Positions 57,326 to 64,000 of a stretch of 64,000 nucleotides of DNA are shown here, piece by piece. Made by a program: the position numbers and the translations under genes. The stretch is from Hormiphora californensis. Its lineage: Eukaryota > Ctenophora > Tentaculata > Cydippida > Pleurobrachiidae. Every line of letters starts with the position of its first letter. The first letter of the stretch is position 1. Location of the stretch: positions 3,355,131 through 3,419,130 of the forward strand of contig CM035352.1 in the NCBI GenBank assembly GCA_020137815.1, read 5' to 3'. The notes beneath the pieces were generated by a model. It was not told the origin of the DNA. It saw only the letters and a program-made list of their open reading frames with translations, and searched no databases.

Positions 57326-58571
57326 AGTATAGACCGTAAACGATAAGAATAAGTTCTTCAGTTGAACTATCACCAAGATCAATTTCTAGTCGGGTGCTAG
57401 CCTCAAATTGCGGGCTTAAATACCCATGTGGTACTGTTCCTTCACGATCAGGAGAGAGGCTAAGACCTAAGATAAAGTTTTGTTGGAAATTATCGCTATT
57501 TATCAGACATTGACCGTGTAAATCCAAACCTAGCGACTTATACAGTTGATGTAAGTAGGGGGTGTAGTCTTCGTCTTCTACATCTAGTGAATCAACAAAA
57601 TAGGGCTTTCCGTCACAAAAAAACTGGAACTTGGAGAAGGGAACAAAAGAGAATGGGTTGGCGCTGTGAGTACCTTCGAATGAACTCATGGTTTGTATAC
57701 AGAAAAAAGCGTGGTGCGGTAATTTTCCAGGGAAAATATGGTTTAATCTTACAATTTGGCTACCTTCTGGTATAGGCCGCACTATAAGTTCTGGTTTGCA
57801 CACATGATAAGGGGCAGGTTCCTTCAACAACCGCTGTTCAATTAGAGAGAGGAACGGAGGGGATGGTTTTAGGAATTTGGCCTTGAGATGGACACTGTTG
57901 AGATGAATTTTATAACCGCTATCAGCTGACAATAGCAGGAAATTATCACTATTGCGGCTCAGTGTAACTCGAAGCGGAAGTGCTGTCGGGAGAGCCTTAG
58001 AACTGTTTATTAGGGGACAGTGTAATTTCCCGACTACAGTGACATTTTTAGAATCACTAATTTTCTTAGCACGCTCTTCTCCTCCCTTATTTGTCAAATT
58101 GTCTCCACTAAAGTTCATTGAGTCATTACGCGTTTTACCCTTGTCCATTATAAAGAGTTGTGTAGCTTTTAGAAAGTCCTCTCGATTTGGATCTGTGTTT
58201 AGAATGGTGTTAAAATACGATTGGTAGGCATAACTGTTCCTCATGCTCTGTGTGATGTCAATGCGATCCGCCAGGACAATATCAACTAATTCCCATAACG
58301 CGTTATTAAAATTATTTACTATGGATACTTTATCTGTAGATGTAAGTTTAGCTTCCCCCTTTTTAACACAGAATTGAGTTTCTATATCTATCTCCCAGAG
58401 CATACCAGATTGTTGTGGAGGAATATTAAATGTAATTGGCCCGTTGAGAATAGAATTAGAAGGATACACTTTAATTTCATAGCTCTCTTCAATAGAAACA
58501 CGAGTGTTGGGTCGCTTCCAAAGCAAAAGTTCTGTAGAGATTGCCTCGCCAAGTCCCGAAAACGTCTTCAT
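57324..58571 (-). CDS. Polinton double-jelly-roll capsid protein, C-terminus altered by the LINE
   Basis: Major structural capsid protein expected to form the hexagonal shell. 415 residues. Family blocks in order: ELVDIVLADRID, SYAYQSYFNTIL, VVGKLHCPLINSSKALP, RVTLSRNSDNFLLL, PELIVRPIPEGSQIV, LPHHAFFCIQTMSSFEG with NPFSF, KFQFFCDGKPY, and the last strand RLEIDLGDSSTEELILIVYG. It matches the 'F54H12.2-like' proteins found in animal genomes, the Polinton capsid family. The stop TAA lies in the (TAA)n on this strand, which is the LINE's (ATT)n tail, so the normal short C-terminal tail is missing. ATG overlaps the PX stop (ATGA). Confidence 0.8.
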   Translation of the reverse strand: MKTFSGLGEAISTELLLWKRPNTRVSIEESYEIKVYPSNSILNGPITFNIPPQQSGMLWEIDIETQFCVKKGEAKLTSTDKVSIVNNFNNALWELVDIVLADRIDITQSMRNSYAYQSYFNTILNTDPNREDFLKATQLFIMDKGKTRNDSMNFSGDNLTNKGGEERAKKISDSKNVTVVGKLHCPLINSSKALPTALPLRVTLSRNSDNFLLLSADSGYKIHLNSVHLKAKFLKPSPPFLSLIEQRLLKEPAPYHVCKPELIVRPIPEGSQIVRLNHIFPGKLPHHAFFCIQTMSSFEGTHSANPFSFVPFSKFQFFCDGKPYFVDSLDVEDEDYTPYLHQLYKSLGLDLHGQCLINSDNFQQNFILGLSLSPDREGTVPHGYLSPQFEASTRLEIDLGDSSTEELILIVYGLY

Positions 58572-58885
58572 ATTTTAGCTTTGCGTGGTGTAAGGTGTTT
58601 GCGTCGTTTCTTTGGACGATTGATGTATGGATGAATTAAACTATTAGCTCCTGCAACAGCGGCACGTTTTAGTCCAGTCTTCAAATGAGGGGCAGCTGCT
58701 TTACCTATGCCTTTTATAGCACTACCTAGAATTGGAAGCGCTCCACGAAATAAAGAGGCTAAGATGCTGCCGATTCCTTCGCCATTCTGCGTATATATAT
58801 AATACCCATCATTATCATAGCCCATGCCATGTTGATTTATAATGCGTGAGTAAGCAGCGACGTTTTTTAATGTTAACGGTTCCAT
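58568..58885 (-). CDS. Polinton PX/pVI-like protein
   Basis: 105 residues. The N-terminus is unremarkable. The middle has a Gly/Ala-rich amphipathic helix, IGSILASLFRGALPILGSAI then KGIGKAAAPHLKTGLKRAAV, and a basic end (RPKKRRKHLTPRKAKI). This composition is like adenovirus pVI/pX and Polinton PX, which link capsid and genome or disturb membranes; assignment rests on composition and gene position next to the capsid genes. It lies between capsid and penton-like genes, and its stop overlaps the capsid start. A TATA box lies 31 bases upstream. Confidence 0.65.
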   Translation of the reverse strand: MEPLTLKNVAAYSRIINQHGMGYDNDGYYIYTQNGEGIGSILASLFRGALPILGSAIKGIGKAAAPHLKTGLKRAAVAGANSLIHPYINRPKKRRKHLTPRKAKI

Positions 58886-58910
58886 ATTGGTTAAAAAATG
58901 ATTGTCATTA

Positions 58911-59493
58911 CTATCTATTTATACTGCTCCCTCTCTCCGTGACACTATACTGTAACGGACGCATTTCAAGAGTAACAACTGTGTCATATTTGTCACAGAA
59001 CGGAAGGAATTTCCCGTTAAAATCTCGTATTGAGAGAGATATGTCACTAAATTCACGAACTTCGATCGGTACAAGAGTTGGGTTTCGAAATTCAAAAAAT
59101 GAATACCCCGGGTGATAATCAAAAGGACACATACATAAAATTCTAGACTTTTTCCCGTTTATAAATGAACTTTGCACGATATTGAGATAGAGACATCCCA
59201 TAATTTGTCGATTTATGAGTTTTTTGTCCTGGATGGTCCAATTATCATTCTCCTCTTCAGCATCTATCAGCTTAAATAATGGACATGATAGGATGGTGGC
59301 ATAATTAGGTGTAATAACCTTGGTTACTGTGTCTTGAGTTTGTAGTGCTATTCTCCCTCTAAAGTCTCTACTTTCAAAGTATAAGTTGGTAGCTGTCACT
59401 AGAGCATTGAGAATATCTAACCGTGTATCATAGTGACCAGGGGGGATAGTAACAGTGTGGGTACCACCGAACAAAACATTAACCTCTTTTATA
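58911..59493 (-). CDS. Polinton penton-like minor capsid protein, N-terminus missing
   Basis: Coding from SIKEVNVLFGG on. Family blocks: THTVTIPPGHYDTRLDILNA (the TIPPGxY strand), RGRIALQ, NRQIMGCLYLNIVQSSFING, and VPIEVREFSDISLSIRDFNG followed by VVTLEMRP. This is the single-jelly-roll vertex protein of Polintons. The family's first about 60 residues (the LPxxL...W-VGL region) are not found. The sequence instead starts right after a CTCTCTCTAG, i.e. a very long (CT)n tract followed by AG on this strand, which looks like a splice acceptor. An upstream ATG at about 59663 reads in frame through the repeat only as Leu-Ser repeats, which I consider spurious. Upstream exons were not recognised before the next gene at 59792, so the gene is probably 5'-truncated. 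Confidence 0.7.
58916..58923 (-). promoter_or_regulatory. TATA box before PX and capsid genes
   Basis: TATAAATA on the minus strand, 31 bases upstream of ATG 58885, lying at the 3' end of the penton-like gene. Confidence 0.55.
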
Positions 59494-59494
59494 C

Positions 59495-59572
<78 letters not shown>

Positions 59573-59574
59573 AG

Positions 59575-59651
<77 letters not shown>
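59494..59651. repeat. (GA)n microsatellite
   Basis: About 79 GA units with a few AG slips at 59568-59580. On the minus strand it is a (CT)n tract ending CTAG at the penton-like gene. A (GT)n run lies at about 59720-59742. Confidence 0.95.
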
Positions 59652-59791
59652 GACTAGTACCATCAATTCCGCCTGAGAATCAAATTAGCATCCAACGGTA
59701 ACAGATAGAGGGAGGAAGAGGTGTGTGTGTGTGTGTGTGTTTTTGTGTGTAAGCGCAGTACAATATTATAGGCATTTAGGAAACACTTTTG

Positions 59792-60127
59792 TTACTGAGT
59801 AAAGAAAGGAAATATGGTAATAAATACAATCAACACTTGCTTATAGAACACATCATTGTTCCGATATAGATCAACCAACTTGAAAACGTGGAAATATAAT
59901 TCACCTACACTCTGACACGACAAAAAATAACTCAAACAATCCCTTCTCACGTTTGATACTGTATCTTGTTTTATGTACGAGGGAGAACTACGAAGTGATT
60001 TAACATGCGTAAGCGTTTTTGATTTGAGTTCCATAAATTTATATTCATACGCACAATTAATTTCGCAGTCTTTTATCCCCAACAACTTTAAAGTTCTCAC
60101 AGCAATGTAATAAGGTAGAATCTCCAT
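59792..60127 (-). CDS. Unknown Polinton protein, 111 residues
   Basis: Starts ATG at 60127 inside the glycoprotein stop (TGATG). Predicted helical with several cysteines (KDCEINCAY, RRDCLSYFLSCQ) and a hydrophobic C-terminus (VLIVFITIFPFF). No family recognised. The coupling to the upstream glycoprotein suggests a shared transcript. Confidence 0.5.
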   Translation of the reverse strand: MEILPYYIAVRTLKLLGIKDCEINCAYEYKFMELKSKTLTHVKSLRSSPSYIKQDTVSNVRRDCLSYFLSCQSVGELYFHVFKLVDLYRNNDVFYKQVLIVFITIFPFFTQ

Positions 60128-60699
60128 CAGACTGTAGTTTCAAGTGGTATAGTGTTTTGATTCGGTATAGGGATGCGAGAGTAGAAAAATTTACTGAACT
60201 CTGAATTTGTCAACAAAAGCGGGGAAAGGATCGGGAAAATGCTAATAATGATAAGGCCATACATCCAAAACATTACTTTATCCTCCTTATCAGAAACGAA
60301 ACTTTCAGTAGCATTTTCACTAACTTGTTGGAAACTATCTGTTTGAGCTGTACCATTTTTCCTCTCCATGTTATGCACCTCAACTCCTTCAAATCCACAA
60401 AAGATTGTTATGTTGAGAATTTCGCTAGGACGAGTGTAATTTCCTTCAGCTACAACTTGCTCCATATTTTCTCCGTTGACAGTTAGGTCAAACCAATTGA
60501 ATTTGAAACGATGAACATTAGAAATTGAACGTATCTGATAACTCATCAATCCTCCTTCAATCAGTTGCACCTTACTTCCATTTTGATATAAGTAGGAAAA
60601 TGTTCTGTTTTCTCCATTGAGAGTCATGTAATGATCACACACGTTTGTGTTGAACACAAGTGAGAAATTCAAAGCTGCAACGAAGGATAGAGAAATCAT
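60127..60699 (-). CDS. Polinton membrane glycoprotein
   Basis: 190 residues from ATG 60699 (longer frame to 60780 without ATG). Signal peptide MISLSFVAALNFSLVF, then an ectodomain with six or seven Asn-glycosylation sites (NRT, NGS, NYT, NIT, NGT, NAT) and few cysteines. One transmembrane helix (MFWMYGLIIISIFPILSPLL) and a short tail. It is a predicted single-pass surface or ER membrane protein. It does not show the fusion-protein hallmarks I know (no furin site, no fusion peptide, no heptads), so I do not call it an envelope fusogen. Its first about 100 codons are repeated at 62690-62980 in the right terminal repeat. Intact. Confidence 0.6.
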   Translation of the reverse strand: MISLSFVAALNFSLVFNTNVCDHYMTLNGENRTFSYLYQNGSKVQLIEGGLMSYQIRSISNVHRFKFNWFDLTVNGENMEQVVAEGNYTRPSEILNITIFCGFEGVEVHNMERKNGTAQTDSFQQVSENATESFVSDKEDKVMFWMYGLIIISIFPILSPLLLTNSEFSKFFYSRIPIPNQNTIPLETTV

Positions 60700-61054
60700 C
60701 TTGAAATGAAATTCTTCCCTCCTTTTTGGTGAGGAAGTATCCAATTTGCATGTTTGGATCACCGTTTTAATAATGTACAAACTGAACAGGGTAGTTTTAC
60801 ATTAGATTTCTTAGAATAATACGAAATCCCATCACCCCCGCCGATTTCGAGGTTTTAAATTAGGGCCCAGGTTCCCTGCCAATTTCGGGGTTTTAAATTG
60901 GGCCCCATCTCATGCCCTCTTTTGGGGCACTAATTAGAGCTCAACTTGCAGCCCCCTTGTGGGTTGTAAAATGGGGCCCTATCTATACCCTTACGGCGCG
61001 CGCCCCACCAGCAAAGCTGAAGGCGTGTTGTGATACCAACTTTACAAGTCTAAC

Positions 61055-61543
61055 ATGAATCAGTCACAAACCTTACCCCTATTCAGTAACTCAACCCCTT
61101 TTTACCCCATAGCTATGACTACAATGCAGCTAGAAATCTTGCGTGCTAGAGTTGTTGCACGCCTCACCCAAAAAATAATGGAATCTGCAGAGAGAAACTG
61201 TCCTGGACATAATTTTACGTGCCCTCTGCTCCATTTGTGTCAACAACAATCTCTAATGGATAAATTTATGCTGTATTTTGATGATGTTCGCCAAGAACTT
61301 ATTGACCAACCAGATATATTAGTTGATGGAAAAGGGAATGATTTTGACGGAAAGATTGCCTTTGTAAAGAACTTTCTAACCAACGCCACACCCTGTTCTA
61401 TCTATTATGGCAACCTTTACACTCATAAACATGAGAAACCAACAGCATCTCGTGAAAAGAGTGTGAAACCAGGTACCAAGAGAAAGCGAGTGAAGAAGAA
61501 TGTTTTAGACAAGATATTGAAAGACGTTGGTTTAAACTGTTAA
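61055..61543 (+). CDS. Unknown protein in the right terminal repeat, 162 residues
   Basis: Starts with ATG 61055. The N-terminus is polar. A helical section (MQLEILRARVVARLTQKIME) is followed by a Cys/His cluster (ERNCPGHNFTCPLLHLCQQQ) that could bind zinc, then an acidic-aromatic part (FMLYFDDVRQELIDQPDI) and a strongly basic end (KPGTKRKRVKKNVLDKI). Not recognised. The left-repeat copy is broken; keeping this copy open suggests recent selection or chance. A regulatory or DNA-binding role is only a guess. Confidence 0.5.
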   Translation: MNQSQTLPLFSNSTPFYPIAMTTMQLEILRARVVARLTQKIMESAERNCPGHNFTCPLLHLCQQQSLMDKFMLYFDDVRQELIDQPDILVDGKGNDFDGKIAFVKNFLTNATPCSIYYGNLYTHKHEKPTASREKSVKPGTKRKRVKKNVLDKILKDVGLNC

Positions 61544-61544
61544 A

Positions 61545-61670
61545 ATATTAATAATAATAATAATATGTCTATTTATATGCCGCCCTTACCTCACAGGGCC
61601 AGTGTAGTAGAACTGACACTGACACTGAGAGGCGATCTGAGCGGTTACTTAAAGACGTATATCAAAAAAT
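61545..61670 (-). repeat. LINE 3'-tail-like fragment
   Basis: On the minus strand, GTGAGGTAAGGGCGGCATATAAATAG followed by (ATT)n matches the end of the LINE at 57230-57325 (GTGAGGTATACC... GGCGGTATACAAAC...). It is probably a truncated copy or a SINE sharing that tail. Present in the right repeat only, just after the 162-residue frame. Confidence 0.6.
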
Positions 61671-61826
61671 GGTAGACCAAAACACTGAATTAAACTGATT
61701 TAAACACTCTCGGCTCACATAACTGTCCAGATGAGATAACAGACTGATATAGATGGAAAAACGTCCACATTAGATGGTAGAAAATTAATAATATTATTAA
61801 AATGTTAAGATATCATAATATCAAAG

Positions 61827-61987
61827 CTATTGTCTGTTACTCTCGCCATCACCAAGTCATGTATTCATCATCATCATCAGTACTCATCTCATCAGGTTCA
61901 GAGTCTGACATCTCATTATCACTTTCAGTTTCACCCATCTCATCATTAGTTTCATCATTAGCTTCGTCATCTGTTTCCTCACCTGGG
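61827..61987 (-). CDS. Acidic open frame in the right terminal repeat
   Basis: Follows a CCTCACAG acceptor-like site and reads an Asp/Glu/Met-rich stretch (SPGEETDDEANDETNDEMG and SDSEPDEMSTDDDDEYMTW) to a stop. The left-repeat equivalent (about 46480-46640) is frameshifted. Coding status is uncertain; it could be a captured exon or a shadow of a Ser-rich frame. Confidence 0.3.
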
Positions 61988-62199
61988 CTGTGAGGGTAAT
62001 TGTGTGTTAAAGTCAATCAATCAAATCTCATTATTTGTATAAAACTATGATAAATTACCCCTACACACACACACACACACACACACAGACAAACTACATA
62101 CCTCCAACTGGAGTCACTCATATTAACTTCGTTGTTGACTCTGTTCATCGTTGTATGAAAATGTATCTTTTTCTTTATCTCCCATTCCACTCATTTTAG

Positions 62200-62352
62200 T
62201 ACGAGATTCCTGAATATGTGAATCGAGAAGCAGCCGACCTGATATTCAAGATTTTGGTGGTCGATGCTAAACTCAGACCAACCCTGTCAGACATTCTTGC
62301 CCCATCCGTGGATCGTGAAAAATGCCACAAGTTCGATAAAACTACCGGATAG
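62200..62352 (+). pseudogene. Captured protein-kinase exon (PLK-like C-lobe)
   Basis: After a TTTTAG acceptor the frame reads YEIPEYVNREAADLIFKILV then VDAKLRPTLSDIL, then a divergent tail and stop (51 codons). This is the end of a Ser/Thr kinase C-lobe with the invariant Arg of subdomain XI (LRPT). The 'Y-x-IP-x-x-VxxxAADLIxKxL' order resembles polo-like kinases. No kinase N-lobe or catalytic loop is present in the window, so it is a fragment. The left-repeat equivalent is at about 46128-46262 and is damaged. Confidence 0.6.
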
Positions 62353-62689
62353 TAGATGGAGTGGGGACATTTATTTATAGTAAAATGTTTGGTTTACCTA
62401 GATTGTATCGGGCATGCTAAGATAGTAAATAGCAATGGGCTGAATGGTAGACTAGTACATTGTATATCTTTTTACGGAGTGACATTTTTCAAACTTTCTG
62501 ACCAGCGTATACATATAATTATTATGTATGGATTGCATTGTCAAATGTCATGTGAATTGATTGCACTATAATTATTTAGTTAGGAACGCGATATTTGAAC
62601 CACGAACAATTTATTTAAGTTATGAGACGAAAAATTAGAAAAAAATAAATGAATTGAAGTCAGTTATGTATGATAAGAAATCTATTCAA

Positions 62690-62980
62690 TCATTCTCCCC
62701 AGTTTGGTTTACATCTCCAATAGTTCTCAAATAATATTGAAGTAATATTTTCTCCGTTGACAGTTAGGTCAAACCAATTGAATTTGAAACGATGAACATT
62801 AGAAATTGAACGTATCTGATAACTCATCAATCCTCCTTCAATCAGTTGCACCTTACTTCCATTTTGATATAAGTAGGAAAATGTTCTGTTTTCTCCATTG
62901 AGAGTCATGTAATGATCACACACGTTTGTGTTGAACACAAGTGAGAAATTCAAAGCTGCAACGAAGGATAGAGAAATCAT
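62690..62980 (-). pseudogene. Partial duplicate of the glycoprotein 5' end
   Basis: Identical or near-identical to 60820-60470 for about 350 bases, including upstream sequence (CAGGGTAGTTTTACATTAGA). After the DLTVNGENI codons the sequence departs and stops at 62690 without a transmembrane segment. It could encode a secreted glycoprotein fragment of 96 residues, or be inert. Confidence 0.6.
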
Positions 62981-63545
62981 CTTGAAATGAAATTCTTCCC
63001 TCCTTTTTGGTGAGGAAGTATCCAATTTGCATGTTTGGAACACCGTTTTAATAATGTACAAACTGAACAGGGTAGTTTTACATTAGATTTCTTAGAATAA
63101 TACGAAAGCAGAGCGTAGCTAAACATTATTGAGAAGAATTTGTTTCAATTTGATTTAATATTTACAGGTACTTTTAAATAACTCGACAGTCAACCGGAGT
63201 TAGGTGCGGTTCACCATGGTGTAAGCATAGCTTGTTAGTCTAGACATGTTCTCTTCATAGGTGCAGTGAACGGTGTGTAAACATGACACATCTCTCTTCA
63301 TTTTAGGTTGGGTAGTATAGTGGGTGTTGTGTGTAATCATAACACTAACTTACACTCACCATATATGTAGCGGGATTATGACACTAACATATTAATTGAC
63401 AAGGTAATGTTACAAGTAACAAATATGTTACATGTTGTGTGTATGTGCAAGTCACGTAACTAGCCAGTTCCGTAACGAATGTAACAGTCACGTGATATTT
63501 GTAAACAGTCACGTGATAAATGTAACAGTCACGTGACATTTAGTT

Positions 63546-64000
63546 GCATGGCTGTTACATTAGGCTCGGTTTTCACCGAAACTCCACTACTTACCTGAGA
63601 TGCAAAGTTCAAATTCCGGGGTAAACAAGTAAAGGGGAGTTAACCAAAAATGCGTTGAATTTGACAATTTCACTTTCATTAACTCGGAACAGCTTTGTCC
63701 CATGGGTGAAACATGCCACAGCCCCATTATAAGCCACTTTGTTTTGCTGACTAGAATGAACTGTTTTTCACAGGCCAGGGGTGTTAGCTATACTTGAACT
63801 GTTTATCTGTACGGTCGAACGGCTCAATTAGTTGCAGGGTTAAAATATGTCTAAACAATCAGCTTGAAAAAATATAGTCTGGTGTTGAAGTCTCTACCGA
63901 TTATCGACTACCACCTCCGGAACCATGCCAATAACTCGCATTTCTATCTCAACTGGTGCTACAATGGGGTTCCTGAGCATCTTTACTAGAGTAATCACCC
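63546..64000. other. Flank right of the Polinton, no gene seen
   Basis: No repeat match or domain-bearing frame. Confidence 0.4.

Larger units (their letters stand above)
44850..63545. mobile_element. Polinton/Maverick, about 18.7 kb
   Basis: Defined by long terminal inverted repeats and by a cluster of Polinton hallmark genes: chromodomain integrase, A32-type ATPase, adenain-type protease, double-jelly-roll capsid protein, penton-like protein and pVI/PX-like protein. The ends are estimated from where left and right repeats stop aligning (left near AATGTAAGTGAAG, right near CACGTGACATTTAG); exact termini and the target-site duplication could not be fixed. No protein-primed family B polymerase gene is visible, and a LINE interrupts the gene set, so this copy is probably not autonomous. 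Confidence 0.85.
60820..63545. repeat. Right terminal inverted repeat of the Polinton
   Basis: Inverse of 44850-47530. Less decayed: it keeps an intact 162-residue frame, a captured kinase exon, an acidic frame and a glycoprotein 5' copy. The inner edge is near AATCCCATCACCCCCGCCGATT. Confidence 0.85.

Overview
The window is eukaryotic nuclear DNA. Genes are split by spliceosomal GT-AG introns, most about 70 to 750 bases long. Recognisable genes include VMP1 (autophagy), a radial spoke protein RSPH3 (motile cilia), TRMT61A, a VWA3-type protein and an ABCG half transporter. Together with a Polinton/Maverick, several LINE families and many fold-back MITEs, this points to an early-branching animal with motile cilia. 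A sponge is my best guess, but that is inference only.

Layout. 1-4.2 kb: minisatellite and gene-free repeats. 4.2-8.4 kb: a pogo-like MITE and a decayed minus-strand LINE. 9.8-13.6 kb: ABCG half transporter (minus, 7 exons). 14.2-15.6 kb: zinc-dependent CAD-type alcohol dehydrogenase (plus, 3 exons). 16.2-18.1 kb: RSPH3 (minus, 6 exons). 18.5-19.7 kb: VWA3-like protein (minus, 1 exon). 20.6-22.9 kb: 5'-truncated LINE. 23.5-26.2 kb: dense cluster of palindromic MITEs. 26.4-27.2 kb: Cys-rich predicted protein. 27.4-31.4 kb: a large fold-back plus two elements that share an unusual multi-hairpin ('cloverleaf') layout. 32.7-34.6 kb: UshA/5'-nucleotidase-like metallophosphoesterase with a disturbed frame. 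34.9-40.3 kb: complete 10-exon VMP1, whose largest intron holds a 1.3 kb fold-back and an intronless TRMT61A gene. 40.9-41.2 kb: a lone Rubicon-homology zinc exon. 41.8-43.4 kb: an unrecognised type I membrane protein.

44.85-63.5 kb is a Polinton of about 18.7 kb with terminal inverted repeats of about 2.7 kb. It encodes a chromodomain integrase (with an intron), an A32-type packaging ATPase, two small conserved proteins, an adenain-type protease, a double-jelly-roll capsid protein, a pVI/PX-like protein, a penton-like minor capsid protein, a DEDD-exonuclease-like protein, a coiled-coil basic protein, a membrane glycoprotein and several unknowns. No protein-primed DNA polymerase B is visible. 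A decayed LINE of about 4.7 kb sits between protease and capsid genes, and its 3' tail supplies the stop codon of the capsid gene. The two terminal repeats are diverged: the right one keeps open frames, including a captured protein-kinase exon and a second 5' copy of the glycoprotein, while the left one is decayed.

Host genes are independent housekeeping or ciliary loci. The Polinton genes form one virus-like morphogenesis module: packing, protease, capsid and integration.
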